64,000 bases of DNA, from assembly GCF_032463525.1 (NCBI RefSeq), contig NZ_CP135971.1:4340001-4404000 (forward strand), read 5' to 3'. Source of the DNA: Pseudomonas sp. DTU_2021_1001937_2_SI_NGA_ILE_001. Its GTDB lineage: Bacteria; Pseudomonadota; Gammaproteobacteria; Pseudomonadales; Pseudomonadaceae. The notes under the pieces are model-generated. The model saw only the letters and a list, made by a program, of their open reading frames with translations. It was not told the origin of the DNA and did not search any database. Below are positions 1-9,262 of the stretch, piece after piece. How positions within the stretch are numbered: the stretch's first letter is position 1; each line of letters begins with the position of its first letter. The translations under genes and the position numbers were made by a program.

Positions 1-337
1 TCGTCCGGCGGCCGCGCGCCAGCTGGCCGAGCGCTACGGCGTGACCTGTGTGCTCAAGGGCAGCGGTAGCCTGATCGCCGCGCCCGATGGGCGCCTGGCG
101 CTGTGCGACCGTGGGCACCCGGCCATGGCCAGTGCCGGTCTGGGCGACGTGCTGGCCGGGGTGATCGGCGCCCTGCTGGCCCAGCACCTGGAACCCTTCG
201 AAGCGGCCTGCCTGGGTGTGTGGCTGCACGCCCGTGCCGGCGAACTGGCAGGCCAGCAGGGCCGGGGCTTGCTGGCCAGCGATTTGATCGATGAAATACG
301 CCGCCTGTTGGAGGAGCTGCAACCTTGTCTGAAATAA
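1..337 (+). CDS. nnr: NAD(P)H-hydrate epimerase/dehydratase, C-terminal part (partial)
   Basis: This is the 3' end of a gene that begins before the window. Its last ~110 codons encode the end of the ADP-dependent (S)-NAD(P)H-hydrate dehydratase domain, which repairs hydrated nicotinamide cofactors. Visible motifs are VLKGSGSLIAAP and the nucleotide-site segment GHPAMASAGLGDVLAGVIGAL, both typical of the YjeF C-terminal ribokinase-like fold. The stop at 335-337 overlaps the start of tsaE by 13 nt, so the genes are translationally linked, as is usual for nnr-tsaE in gammaproteobacteria. Whether the N-terminal epimerase domain is fused cannot be seen here. Confidence 0.9.
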   Translation, partial: RPAAARQLAERYGVTCVLKGSGSLIAAPDGRLALCDRGHPAMASAGLGDVLAGVIGALLAQHLEPFEAACLGVWLHARAGELAGQQGRGLLASDLIDEIRRLLEELQPCLK

Positions 338-795
338 CCCTGCAAGTAGACGGCGAAGAGGCGATGGTCGCCTTGGGCGCACGCCTGGCGCAGCTCTGCG
401 CGGCGCAAGGCGTGATCTTTCTCGAAGGCGACCTGGGCGCGGGCAAGACCACCTTGTCCCGCGGGCTGATCCGCGGCCTGGGCCATGAAGGTGCGGTCAA
501 GAGCCCGACCTTCACGCTGGTGGAGCCCTACGAGATCGGTGAACGACGGGCTTTCCATTTCGACCTGTATCGTCTGGTCGACCCGGAAGAGCTGGAATAC
601 ATGGGCATTCGCGATTATTTCGACGGCCAGGCGCTGTGCCTGATCGAGTGGCCTGATCGCGGCGCAGGCTTTTTGCCAAAGCCCGACCTGACCATTACCA
701 TTACGCACCATGATCGCGGCCGTGCCGTGACCCTGAAGCCGCAAGGCTCGCGTGGCGAAAGCTGGTGTGCCGCTCTCGCCCTTGAATCCAAGTAG
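325..795 (+). CDS. tsaE: tRNA threonylcarbamoyladenosine biosynthesis ATPase TsaE
   Basis: A 156-aa P-loop ATPase that works with TsaB and TsaD to place the t6A modification at position 37 of ANN-decoding tRNAs. The Walker A segment is GDLGAGKTT near residue 40, followed by SPTFTLVEPY and the conserved FDLYRL. Length fits the family. The start is TTG at 325, supported by GAGGAG eight bases upstream inside the end of nnr; no ATG lies in a suitable position. It precedes the amidase gene amiB, the normal order in Pseudomonas and Escherichia. Confidence 0.95.
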   Translation: MSEITLQVDGEEAMVALGARLAQLCAAQGVIFLEGDLGAGKTTLSRGLIRGLGHEGAVKSPTFTLVEPYEIGERRAFHFDLYRLVDPEELEYMGIRDYFDGQALCLIEWPDRGAGFLPKPDLTITITHHDRGRAVTLKPQGSRGESWCAALALESK

Positions 796-808
796 ATACT
801 AATCATAG

Positions 809-2242
809 ATGGGGATGAATATGCGCATGCGCGCGCCGCTGGCGGTGCTTGGTTTGCTGTTGATGGCCATGGCTGTCGATGTGTGGGCGGCGACGACCCA
901 GGTGCGCAGCGTCCGCCTCTGGCGCGCGCCTGACAACACGCGCCTGGTGTTCGACCTGAGCGGTCCGGTTCAGCACAGTGTGTTCACCCTGACTTCGCCC
1001 GATCGCCTGGTCATCGACATCAATGGCGCGACCCTGGCCAGCCCGTTGAATGTCGCCACGGCCAACACGCCGATCACCAGCGTTCGTTCGGCGCAGCGCA
1101 CGCCCACCGATCTGCGCGTGGTGGTCGACCTGAAGAAGGCCGTTACCCCCAAGAGCTTTACCCTGGCGCCCAACCAGCAGTACGGCAACCGCCTGGTGGT
1201 CGACCTGTTCGATAACCCGGCCGATGCCAACCCGCCGCCCAGCCTGCCGGAAACCTCGGTGGCCACGGCGCCGTCGGTGCCGATCAGCCCGTCCAAGCCC
1301 GACGTGAAGCTCACGCCCGTGCCGAGCGGCAAGCGTGACATCGTGGTCGTGGTCGATGCCGGGCATGGCGGCGAGGACCCTGGCGCCTCGGGCGGGCGTG
1401 GGCAGCAGGAGAAGAACGTGGTGCTGTCCATCGCCAAGGAGCTGCAGCGGCAGATCAACGCCGAGCGCGGCTACCGGGCCGAGCTGACCCGTACCGGCGA
1501 CTACTTCATCCCGCTGCGCAAACGCACCGAGATCGCCCGCGCCAAGGGCGCCGACCTGTTCGTGTCCATCCACGCCGACGCCGCGCCGTCTACCGCCGCC
1601 TTCGGGGCTTCGGTGTTCGCGCTCTCCGACCGTGGCGCGACCTCCGAGACCGCACGCTGGCTGGCCGACAGCGAGAACCGTTCCGACCTGATCGGTGGTG
1701 CCGGGGCGGTGAGCCTCGACGACAAGGACCGCATGCTGGCCGGCGTACTGCTCGACCTGTCGATGACCGCGTCACTGTCGTCGAGCCTGAACGTCGGGCA
1801 GAAGGTGCTGAGCAACATCGGCCGCGTCACCCCGCTGCACAAGTCGCGGGTCGAGCAGGCCGGCTTCATGGTGCTGAAGTCGCCGGACATCCCTTCGATC
1901 CTGGTCGAGACGGGGTTCATCTCCAATGCCAATGAAGCCAACAAGCTGACCACCAGCTCGCACCAACAGGCGCTGGCGCGCTCCATCACGGCCGGGGTCA
2001 AGCAGTTCTTCCAGCAGAACCCGCCGCAGGGCACCTACATCGCCTGGCTGCGTGACAACGGCAAGCTGGCCCAGGGCCCACGCACGCACACGGTACGCTC
2101 CGGCGAAACCCTGGCGATGCTCGCGGCCCGTTACGACATGAGCGTGGCGACGCTGCGCAGCGCGAACGCGCTGAAGTCCGATGAACTGCGTGTCGGCCAG
2201 GACCTGCGTATCCCCAGTGCCGAGGTGGCAACCCAAGAATGA
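809..2242 (+). CDS. amiB: N-acetylmuramoyl-L-alanine amidase AmiB/AmiC type
   Basis: A secreted zinc amidase that cleaves septal peptidoglycan during cell separation. The order is signal peptide (ending near VWA), AMIN domain (~35-130, septal targeting), proline-rich linker, Amidase_3 domain (~180-400) and a C-terminal LysM repeat ([16 protein letters not shown] onward). Likely zinc and catalytic positions are the H of [10 protein letters not shown], the H of SIHADAA and the E of LVETGF. The open frame begins at 809, but ATG at 821 is better placed behind GGGGA and gives a cleaner signal peptide of about 23 residues, so the true start may be 821. The stop overlaps the mutL start (ATGA). Confidence 0.95.
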   Translation: MGMNMRMRAPLAVLGLLLMAMAVDVWAATTQVRSVRLWRAPDNTRLVFDLSGPVQHSVFTLTSPDRLVIDINGATLASPLNVATANTPITSVRSAQRTPTDLRVVVDLKKAVTPKSFTLAPNQQYGNRLVVDLFDNPADANPPPSLPETSVATAPSVPISPSKPDVKLTPVPSGKRDIVVVVDAGHGGEDPGASGGRGQQEKNVVLSIAKELQRQINAERGYRAELTRTGDYFIPLRKRTEIARAKGADLFVSIHADAAPSTAAFGASVFALSDRGATSETARWLADSENRSDLIGGAGAVSLDDKDRMLAGVLLDLSMTASLSSSLNVGQKVLSNIGRVTPLHKSRVEQAGFMVLKSPDIPSILVETGFISNANEANKLTTSSHQQALARSITAGVKQFFQQNPPQGTYIAWLRDNGKLAQGPRTHTVRSGETLAMLAARYDMSVATLRSANALKSDELRVGQDLRIPSAEVATQE

Positions 2243-4203
2243 CTGACCTGCTAGCCGACGACGTAACTGCCGGGGCAGCCGGCGACGCCCCGGCCGCTTC
2301 GCGTATCCACCTGCTGAGCCCGCGCCTGGCCAACCAGATCGCCGCCGGCGAAGTGGTCGAGCGCCCGGCCTCGGTGGCCAAGGAGCTGCTGGAAAACAGC
2401 CTGGACTCCGGAGCCCGGCGCATCGACGTGGAAGTCGAGCAGGGCGGCGTCAAGCTGCTCAAGGTGCGTGACGATGGCCGCGGCATCGCTGCCGACGACC
2501 TGCCGCTGGCCCTGGCCCGCCACGCGACCAGCAAGATCCGTGAACTCGAAGACCTGGAAAGCGTGATGAGCCTGGGGTTTCGCGGCGAGGCCCTGGCGTC
2601 GATCAGCTCGGTGTCACGCCTGACCCTGACCTCGCGTACCCGTGATGCCGATCAGGCCTGGCAGGTCGAGACCGAGGGCCGTGACATGAACTCGCGCGTG
2701 CAGCCGTCGGCACATCCGGTGGGCACTACCGTCGAAGTCCGTGACCTGTTCTTCAATACCCCGGCGCGGCGCAAGTTCCTCAAGGCCGAGAAGACCGAAT
2801 TCGATCACCTGCACGAAGTCATCAAGCGCATGGCCCTGGCGCGTTTCGACGTGGCCTTTCACCTGCGTCACAACGGCAAGAGCGTGCTGAGCCTGCATGA
2901 AGCCCGGGATGACACCGCCAAGGCGCGCCGGGTCGGCGCGATCTGTGGGCCGGGCTTCCTGGAGCAGGCGCTGCCCATCGATATCGAGCGCAACGGCCTG
3001 CGGCTGTGGGGCTGGGTCGGTTTGCCGACGTTCTCGCGCAGCCAGGCCGACCTGCAGTACTTCTTCGTCAATGGCCGTGCGGTACGCGACAAACTGGTGG
3101 CCCACGCGGTGCGCCAGGCCTATCGCGACGTGCTGTTCAACGGTCGCCACCCGACCTTCGTGCTGTTCCTTGAAGTCGACCCGGCCGCGGTGGATGTCAA
3201 CGTGCATCCGACCAAGCACGAAGTGCGCTTCCGTGACGGCCGCATGGTCCACGACTTCCTCTATGGCACTCTGCATCGGTCACTGGGCGACGTACGCCCG
3301 CAGGACCAGTTGCCGGAAGCCGACATGCAGCCACCGGCGCCGCGGCCCAGCGGGATCGCCGCTGGCGAGTTCGGCCCGCAGGGCGAAATGACCCTGGCCG
3401 CCCATGTGCTGGAGCGCCCGCAAGGCCCTGGCTATGCCGCCCCAACGGGCACGGCTTCTTCCAGCGGTGCAGGCGGCTACTCCTACGGTTTCACGCCGCG
3501 CCCAGCGTCCGGCCTGCCCACCGCCGAGACCCAGAGTGTCTACCGCGACTTCTATGCGCCGTTGCCAGGCGCCACGGCGTCGACCCAGCCAGCGGCGCTG
3601 CCGGAGTCGAGCAACGATATTCCACCGCTCGGCTATGCCCTGGCACAGCTCAAGGGTATCTACATCCTCGCCGAAAACGCCCATGGCCTGGTGCTGGTCG
3701 ACATGCATGCCGCCCATGAGCGGATCATGTACGAGCGGCTCAAGGTGGCCATGGCCCATGAGGGGCTGAGCGGCCAGCCGTTGCTGGTGCCCGAGTCGCT
3801 GGCGGTGAGCCAGCGTGAGGCGGACTGCGCCGAGGAGCACTTCGAGACGTTCCGCCAGCTGGGCTTCGAGCTGCAGCGCCTGGGCCCCGAGACCCTGGCG
3901 ATCCGGCAGATCCCGGCGCTGCTCAAGCAGGCCGAGGCCAATCGCCTGGTCAGTGACGTGCTCGGTGACCTGATGGAGTTCGGCACCAGCGACCGGGTGC
4001 AGGCGCACATGAACGAGCTGCTCGGCACCATGGCCTGTCACGGCGCGGTGCGTGCCAACCGCCGCCTGGCGATCCCGGAAATGAACGCCCTGCTGCGCGA
4101 CATGGAAAACACCGAGCGCAGCGGTCAATGCAACCATGGCCGGCCTACCTGGACCCAGATGGGCCTGGATGACCTGGACAAACTCTTTCTGCGCGGTCGC
4201 TGA
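2239..4203 (+). CDS. mutL: DNA mismatch repair protein MutL
   Basis: A 654-aa mismatch repair matchmaker between MutS and downstream nucleases. The N-terminal GHKL ATPase carries [19 protein letters not shown] and [11 protein letters not shown] low-complexity linker (~345-460) follows, then the C-terminal dimerisation domain with [12 protein letters not shown], which matches the metal-dependent endonuclease motif of MutL proteins from bacteria lacking MutH, and the late [10 protein letters not shown] segment. That fits Pseudomonas, which has no MutH. It overlaps amiB by 4 nt (ATGA) and ends immediately before the miaA ATG. Confidence 0.97.
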   Translation: MTDLLADDVTAGAAGDAPAASRIHLLSPRLANQIAAGEVVERPASVAKELLENSLDSGARRIDVEVEQGGVKLLKVRDDGRGIAADDLPLALARHATSKIRELEDLESVMSLGFRGEALASISSVSRLTLTSRTRDADQAWQVETEGRDMNSRVQPSAHPVGTTVEVRDLFFNTPARRKFLKAEKTEFDHLHEVIKRMALARFDVAFHLRHNGKSVLSLHEARDDTAKARRVGAICGPGFLEQALPIDIERNGLRLWGWVGLPTFSRSQADLQYFFVNGRAVRDKLVAHAVRQAYRDVLFNGRHPTFVLFLEVDPAAVDVNVHPTKHEVRFRDGRMVHDFLYGTLHRSLGDVRPQDQLPEADMQPPAPRPSGIAAGEFGPQGEMTLAAHVLERPQGPGYAAPTGTASSSGAGGYSYGFTPRPASGLPTAETQSVYRDFYAPLPGATASTQPAALPESSNDIPPLGYALAQLKGIYILAENAHGLVLVDMHAAHERIMYERLKVAMAHEGLSGQPLLVPESLAVSQREADCAEEHFETFRQLGFELQRLGPETLAIRQIPALLKQAEANRLVSDVLGDLMEFGTSDRVQAHMNELLGTMACHGAVRANRRLAIPEMNALLRDMENTERSGQCNHGRPTWTQMGLDDLDKLFLRGR

Positions 4204-5175
4204 ATGAACGCCTTACCTCCTGCCATCTTCCTGATGGGGCCGACCGCCGCCGGCAAGACCGACCTGGCCATCGAACTGACCCGCGTGCTGCCCTGCGAAC
4301 TCATCAGTGTCGACTCGGCGCTGGTTTACCGTGGCATGGACATCGGTACCGCCAAGCCTTCGCACGAGCAACTGGCCCAGTTTCCGCACCGCCTGATCGA
4401 CATTCTCGACCCGGCACAGAGCTATTCGGCAGCCGATTTCCGTCGCGATGCATTGCAGGCGATGGCCGAGATCAGTGCGCGCGGCAACATTCCTTTGCTG
4501 GTCGGCGGCACTATGTTGTATTTCAAGGCTCTATTGGATGGACTGGCCGACATGCCGTCTGCCGATGCCCAGGTCCGCGCCCGTCTCGAAGCTCAGGCCC
4601 GGACCCACGGCTGGCAGGCATTGCATGACCGGCTGGCCGAGGTGGACCCGGTGTCGGCGGCACGCATTCATCCCAATGACCCGCAGCGGCTGGTTCGTGC
4701 GCTGGAAGTGTTCGAAGTCAGTGGAATGAGCATGACCGCACACCGGGAGCAACAAATTGCGCGAAGTGCCGAAGGATCAGCGTCGGGACAGGGGCAATTG
4801 CCCTATACTGTCGCCAATCTTGCGATAGCACCGGCTGATCGCAAGGTACTGCATGACCGCATTGCATTACGTTTTGTGCAAATGCTGGAACAGGGGTTTC
4901 TGGACGAAGTACTGGCATTGCGCTCCAGGACGGATCTGCATGCGGATCTGCCCTCCATGAGAGCCGTCGGTTATCGCCAGGTCTGGGATCACCTGGATGG
5001 AAAGCTGACACGGGAAGAAATGCGGGAGAGGGGCATCATTGCCACGCGCCAACTGGCCAAACGGCAATTCACCTGGCTGCGCAGCTGGAAGAATCTGCAT
5101 TGGCTTGACAGCCTGGCTCGCGACAATCTGCCACGCGCCTTGAAATACCTGGGATCGGTCTCCATATTGAGCTGA
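4204..5175 (+). CDS. miaA: tRNA dimethylallyltransferase MiaA
   Basis: A 323-aa enzyme that transfers the dimethylallyl group to A37 of tRNAs reading UNN codons, the first step of i6A/ms2i6A formation. The P-loop [14 protein letters not shown] is near residue 12, and the conserved [16 protein letters not shown] and [14 protein letters not shown] segments follow. The ATG sits directly after the mutL stop. From about 4720 onward base composition is visibly more AT-rich than in mutL; promoters for hfq lie within miaA in other bacteria, but I could not identify a convincing one here. Confidence 0.97.
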   Translation: MNALPPAIFLMGPTAAGKTDLAIELTRVLPCELISVDSALVYRGMDIGTAKPSHEQLAQFPHRLIDILDPAQSYSAADFRRDALQAMAEISARGNIPLLVGGTMLYFKALLDGLADMPSADAQVRARLEAQARTHGWQALHDRLAEVDPVSAARIHPNDPQRLVRALEVFEVSGMSMTAHREQQIARSAEGSASGQGQLPYTVANLAIAPADRKVLHDRIALRFVQMLEQGFLDEVLALRSRTDLHADLPSMRAVGYRQVWDHLDGKLTREEMRERGIIATRQLAKRQFTWLRSWKNLHWLDSLARDNLPRALKYLGSVSILS

Positions 5176-5220
5176 GCCTCTGCAATTGCCGTTCATCCTT
5201 GGGGGGTGGCGGCCTGAGCC

Positions 5221-5239
5221 AATCGAATTCGATTTTTTT
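5221..5239. other. Palindrome with T-tract upstream of hfq
   Basis: The 14-bp perfect palindrome AATCGAATTCGATT is followed at once by five more T residues, about 30 bp before the hfq start in the miaA-hfq gap (5176-5268). It could act as a weak terminator-like hairpin or a protein-binding site. With no unpaired loop it would have to open several central pairs to fold as RNA, so its role is uncertain. Confidence 0.4.
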
Positions 5240-5268
5240 ATTTATTGATCCTTAAAGGAGTGCGGCAC

Positions 5269-5526
5269 ATGTCAAAAGGGCATTCGCTACAAGACCCTTA
5301 CTTGAATACCTTGCGCAAGGAGAAGGTCGGCGTTTCGATCTACCTGGTCAACGGTATCAAGCTGCAAGGCACGATCGAGTCCTTCGATCAGTTCGTCATC
5401 CTGCTGAAGAACACTGTCAGCCAGATGGTCTACAAACACGCTATTTCCACCGTCGTTCCGGTTCGCCCGATTCGCCTGCCAAGCGCTACCGATGACTCGG
5501 GTGACGCTGACTCCGGTAACGCCTGA
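5269..5526 (+). CDS. hfq: RNA chaperone Hfq
   Basis: An 85-aa Sm-like protein that forms a hexameric ring and mediates sRNA-mRNA pairing; in pseudomonads it also acts with Crc in catabolite repression. Sm1 ([23 protein letters not shown]) and Sm2 with the YKHAIST segment are intact, and the short acidic tail ends [14 protein letters not shown] 5269 follows AAAGGAG (5254-5260) and matches the usual N-terminus [10 protein letters not shown]; an upstream in-frame ATG at 5245 would add eight atypical residues. hflX follows 12 nt downstream. Confidence 0.98.
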   Translation: MSKGHSLQDPYLNTLRKEKVGVSIYLVNGIKLQGTIESFDQFVILLKNTVSQMVYKHAISTVVPVRPIRLPSATDDSGDADSGNA

Positions 5527-5538
5527 TAGGAGCCTGCC

Positions 5539-6840
5539 TTGTTCTTTGAGCGCCACAGTGGTGGTGAACGGGCGTTGCTTGTTCATCTGGAAGGTCAAGA
5601 CCCTGAGGCGCGCGAAGATCCGCAGGAGTTTCAGGAACTGGCCCTGTCGGCAGGTGCCGACACGGTCGCGCTGGTCAACATTTCGCGTCATCGGCCCTCT
5701 GCCAAGTTCCTGATCGGCAGCGGCAAGGTCGAAGAGCTTCGTGATCAGATCAAGGCCGAAGAGGTCGATCTGGTCATTTTCAATCACACCCTCACGCCCA
5801 GCCAGGAACGTAACCTCGAACGTGTCTTCGAGTGCCGCGTGCTCGATCGCACCGGGCTGATCCTGGACATCTTTGCCCAGCGCGCACGAACCCATGAAGG
5901 CAAGCTGCAGGTCGAACTGGCCCAGCTCGAGCACATGAGCACCCGCCTGGTACGCGGCTGGACCCACCTTGAGCGTCAGAAGGGCGGTATCGGCCTGCGC
6001 GGCCCTGGCGAAACCCAGCTGGAAACCGACCGACGTCTGTTGCGGATCCGTCTGCGGCAGATCAAGGCGCGCCTGGAGAAGGTGCGCAGCCAGCGCGACC
6101 AGGCGCGGCGCGGGCGCAAGCGGGCCGACATTCCTTCGGTTTCGCTGGTGGGCTACACCAACGCTGGCAAATCCACGCTGTTCAATGCGGTGACCGATTC
6201 CGAGGTCTATGCGGCGGACCAGCTGTTCGCCACGCTCGACCCGACCCTGCGGCGCTTGCAGCTCGACGACCTGGGGCCGATCGTGCTGGCCGATACCGTG
6301 GGTTTCATTCGCCATCTGCCGCACAAGCTGGTCGAGGCTTTCCGCGCCACGCTGGAGGAGTCGAGCAACTCCGATCTGTTGCTGCACGTGATCGACTCTC
6401 ACGAGCCGGAGCGTGACGCCCAGATCGAGCAGGTGATGGAGGTGCTGGGCGAGATCGGTGCCGAGGGCTTGCCGATACTCGAGGTGTATAACAAACTCGA
6501 TCTGCTCGAAGGGGTGGAGCCGCACATTCAGCGCACGCCCGACGGCAAGCCGGAGCGGGTCTGGGTGTCGGCCCGCGACGGGCGTGGCCTCGAGCTGCTC
6601 AAGCAGGCCGTGGCCGAACTGCTGGGCGAGGATCTGTTCGTCGCCACCCTGCGCCTGCCGCAGCGTCTGGCCCGGCTGCGGGCACGCTTCTTCGAGGTGG
6701 GTGCGGTACAGACCGAAACGCATGATGAAGAGGGTGCCAGCCTGCTGGCTGTTCGTTTGCCACGTGTCGAACTCAATCGTATGGTGAGTCGCGAGGGATT
6801 GCAGCCGCTGGAGTTCATTGAGCAACACACTTTGCAATAA
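5539..6840 (+). CDS. hflX: Ribosome-splitting GTPase HflX
   Basis: A 433-aa translational GTPase that splits stalled or stressed 70S ribosomes. The N-terminal HflX domain includes GSGKVEEL and a coiled linker with GGIGLRGPGETQLETDRR. The G domain starts near residue 200 with GYTNAGKSTLFN, DTVGFI and NKLD. The start is TTG at 5539, preceded by AGGAG (5528-5532), and it gives the expected N-terminus MFFERHSGGERALLVHL. It lies between hfq and hflK as in Escherichia coli. Confidence 0.97.
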   Translation: MFFERHSGGERALLVHLEGQDPEAREDPQEFQELALSAGADTVALVNISRHRPSAKFLIGSGKVEELRDQIKAEEVDLVIFNHTLTPSQERNLERVFECRVLDRTGLILDIFAQRARTHEGKLQVELAQLEHMSTRLVRGWTHLERQKGGIGLRGPGETQLETDRRLLRIRLRQIKARLEKVRSQRDQARRGRKRADIPSVSLVGYTNAGKSTLFNAVTDSEVYAADQLFATLDPTLRRLQLDDLGPIVLADTVGFIRHLPHKLVEAFRATLEESSNSDLLLHVIDSHEPERDAQIEQVMEVLGEIGAEGLPILEVYNKLDLLEGVEPHIQRTPDGKPERVWVSARDGRGLELLKQAVAELLGEDLFVATLRLPQRLARLRARFFEVGAVQTETHDEEGASLLAVRLPRVELNRMVSREGLQPLEFIEQHTLQ

Positions 6841-6937
6841 AAAGCGCGGGAAAGCGACTGCACGGCTTTCCCGTGCATTCTGTAGCATGGGGCGGCGCGC
6901 CGAGGGCGCGTCTTTGCTTTATCAGATGGAGAGCGCT

Positions 6938-8122
6938 ATGGCTTGGAATGAGCCGGGTGGCAACTCGAACAATCAGGATCCCTGGGGTGGCAACGGCAAA
7001 CGTCGTGGTGGCGACCGCAAGGGGCCACCGGATCTCGACGAAGCCTTCCGCAAGCTGCAGGAAAGCCTGAACGGGCTGTTCGGCGGCGGTAAGAAACGCA
7101 GTGATGACGGCAATGGTCAGGGCGGCTCGGGCAAGAGCGGCGGCTTTGGTCTGCTGGGCATCGGTCTGTTCGTGGTCCTGGCCTTCTGGCTGTACAACGC
7201 CATCTATGTGGTCGACGAGCAGGAGCAGGCGGTAGTCCTGCGTTTCGGCAAGTACTACGAGACCGTAGGTCCCGGCCTGAACATCTATTTCCCGCCGTTC
7301 GACCGCAAGTACATGGAGAACGTCACTCGCGAGCGTGCCTACAGCAAGCAGGGCCAGATGCTCACCGAGGACGAGAACATCGTCGAAGTGCCGCTGACCG
7401 TGCAGTACCGAATCTCCAACCTGCAGGACTTTGTGCTCAACGTCGACCAGCCTGAGGTGAGCTTGCAGCACGCCACCGAAAGCGCGCTGCGCCACGTTGT
7501 GGGTTCCACGGCCATGGACCAGGTGTTGACCGAGGGCCGCGAACTGATGGCCAGCGAGATCAAGGAGCGCCTGCAGCGCTTCCTCGATACCTACCGCACC
7601 GGCATCACCGTCACCCAGGTGAACGTGCAGAGCGCTGCCGCACCCCGTGAAGTCCAAGAGGCCTTCGATGACGTGATCCGTGCCCGTGAAGACGAGCAGC
7701 GGGCCCGTAACCAGGCCGAAGGCTATGCCAATGGCGTGATCCCCGAGGCGCGCGGCCAGGCCCAGCGCATCATCGAAAACGCCAACGGCTACCGTGACGA
7801 AGTCATCTCCCGTGCCAAGGGTGAGGCTGACCGTTTCACCAAGCTGGTGGCCGAGTACCGCAAGGCACCGGAAGTCACCCGCGAGCGTCTGTACCTGGAA
7901 ACCATGCAGGAAGTCTTCAGCAATACCAGCAAGGTGCTGGTGACCGGCGACAAGGGGCAGAACAACCTGCTCTATCTGCCGCTGGACAAGATGATCGAGA
8001 ACAGCCGCGGCAACAGCCCAGCGGCCACCTCGAGCAGCAATACATCGTCGGTGAGCACGGATGCCAATGCGCGTCCGGTCGAGACCCAGCAGCGTGAGAC
8101 GCGTACCAGGGAGAGCCGCTGA
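6938..8122 (+). CDS. hflK: FtsH protease modulator HflK
   Basis: A 394-aa SPFH/prohibitin-family membrane protein that, with HflC, encases the FtsH protease and tempers its action on membrane and soluble substrates. It has a Gly/Asn/Lys-rich N-terminus (MAWNEPGGN), one membrane segment (FGLLGIGLFVVLAFWLYNAIYVV), the SPFH domain, an Ala/Glu/Arg-rich coiled coil and a low-complexity Ser/Thr tail. The start at 6938 follows GGAGAG and matches the family; the reading frame stays open upstream to 6818 but that extension is not HflK-like. The stop overlaps the hflC start. Confidence 0.97.
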   Translation: MAWNEPGGNSNNQDPWGGNGKRRGGDRKGPPDLDEAFRKLQESLNGLFGGGKKRSDDGNGQGGSGKSGGFGLLGIGLFVVLAFWLYNAIYVVDEQEQAVVLRFGKYYETVGPGLNIYFPPFDRKYMENVTRERAYSKQGQMLTEDENIVEVPLTVQYRISNLQDFVLNVDQPEVSLQHATESALRHVVGSTAMDQVLTEGRELMASEIKERLQRFLDTYRTGITVTQVNVQSAAAPREVQEAFDDVIRAREDEQRARNQAEGYANGVIPEARGQAQRIIENANGYRDEVISRAKGEADRFTKLVAEYRKAPEVTRERLYLETMQEVFSNTSKVLVTGDKGQNNLLYLPLDKMIENSRGNSPAATSSSNTSSVSTDANARPVETQQRETRTRESR

Positions 8123-8991
8123 TGAGCAATAAATCACTGTTCGCGCTCATCGTGGGCGTGGTTCTGGCGGTCATCGCCTGGAACAGCTTCTATATCGTGT
8201 CGCAGACCGAGCGTGCGGTGCTGCTGCAGTTCGGTCGTGTCGTCGAAGCCGACGTGCAGCCCGGCCTGCATGTGAAGGTTCCCTACGTGAACCAGGTGCG
8301 CAAATTCGACGCTCGCCTGCTGACCCTTGACGCGCCGACCCAGCGGTTCCTGACCCTGGAGAAGAAGGCGGTGATGGTCGACGCCTACGCCAAATGGCGG
8401 GTCAAGGATGCCGAGCGCTTCTACACGGCGACCTCGGGCCTCAAGCAGATCGCCGACGAGCGCTTGTCGCGTCGTCTGGAGTCCGGCCTGCGTGACCAGT
8501 TCGGCAAGCGCACCCTGCACGAGGTCGTGTCGGGCGAGCGTGACGCGCTGATGGCTGACATCACCGCTTCGCTCAATCGCATGGCCGAGCGCGAGCTGGG
8601 TATCGAAGTGATCGACGTCCGGGTCAAGGCCATCGACCTGCCCAAGGAAGTCAACCGCAGCGTATTCGAGCGCATGAGCACCGAGCGTGAGCGTGAAGCC
8701 CGCGAGCACCGTGCCAAAGGTAACGAGCTGGCCGAAGGTATCCGCGCCGATGCCGACCGTCAGCGCCGCGTACTGCTGGCCGAGGCCTATCGCGAGTCCG
8801 AAGAGACCCGCGGTGATGGCGATGCCCAGGCGGCCGCCATCTACGCCAAGGCTTACGGCCAGGACCAGGAGTTCTACGCGTTCTACCGTAGCCTGCTGGC
8901 CTACCGCGAGAGCTTCGCGAACAAGAGCGACGTGATGGTGCTGGATCCGAAGAGCGAGTTCTTCCGCTACCTCGAGAAGCCCAAGCCCTGA
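8122..8991 (+). CDS. hflC: FtsH protease modulator HflC
   Basis: A 289-aa SPFH-family partner of HflK. An N-terminal membrane anchor (LFALIVGVVLAVIAWNSFYIV) is followed by the SPFH domain (TERAVLLQFGRVVEADVQPGLHVKVPY) and a charged coiled coil rich in RERE and RADADRQRR. The ATG overlaps the hflK TGA (TGATG), so the two are translationally coupled. Its end is followed by a hairpin terminator at 9065-9087. Confidence 0.97.
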   Translation: MSNKSLFALIVGVVLAVIAWNSFYIVSQTERAVLLQFGRVVEADVQPGLHVKVPYVNQVRKFDARLLTLDAPTQRFLTLEKKAVMVDAYAKWRVKDAERFYTATSGLKQIADERLSRRLESGLRDQFGKRTLHEVVSGERDALMADITASLNRMAERELGIEVIDVRVKAIDLPKEVNRSVFERMSTEREREAREHRAKGNELAEGIRADADRQRRVLLAEAYRESEETRGDGDAQAAAIYAKAYGQDQEFYAFYRSLLAYRESFANKSDVMVLDPKSEFFRYLEKPKP

Positions 8992-9029
8992 TGCGCACAC
9001 CCCATTGGGCGGCAAAACCGTCTGATGGG

Positions 9030-9058
9030 GTGAACCTGCGGTAAAACGTGTGTATCAT
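9030..9058 (+). promoter_or_regulatory. Possible sigma70 promoter before hisZ
   Basis: GTGAAC at 9030-9035 and TATCAT at 9053-9058 are 17 bp apart. The -10 matches five of six consensus bases but the -35 only three. A transcript from here would begin almost at the terminator hairpin at 9065, so its use as the hisZ promoter is uncertain. Confidence 0.3.
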
Positions 9059-9064
9059 GCGGCA

Positions 9065-9087
9065 GCCGGGAAATTCCCGGCTTTTTT
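9065..9087 (+). terminator. Intrinsic terminator after hflC
   Basis: The stem GCCGGGAA / TTCCCGGC (one-base loop as drawn; in RNA a slightly shorter stem) is followed by six T residues. It most likely ends the hfq-hflX-hflK-hflC transcription unit. The rest of the hflC-hisZ gap (8992-9262) contains no gene I can support; in E. coli a small DUF2065 gene follows hflC, and I did not find one here. Confidence 0.75.
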
Positions 9088-9262
9088 GCGTCTGCACGAT
9101 TGATTGGCCGCTGCCCTTGGGCGGGCGGCAGAATTTTTCGAGGAGAGCGGGGCCCGAAACCTGTTTTCGGTTGTTTGTCGTGCCCGTCGTACGGCGTTTC
9201 GCTCTCTGCTTCACTCAAGGCTTGCCCCAGGGCTGGCCGCCCGCAATAAGGGGAATGGCTTA

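Noticed and set aside
9104..9262. N-terminal extension of HisZ
   Set aside because: The added residues are not HisZ-like, and ATG 9263 has a good ribosome site and the expected start [10 protein letters not shown].
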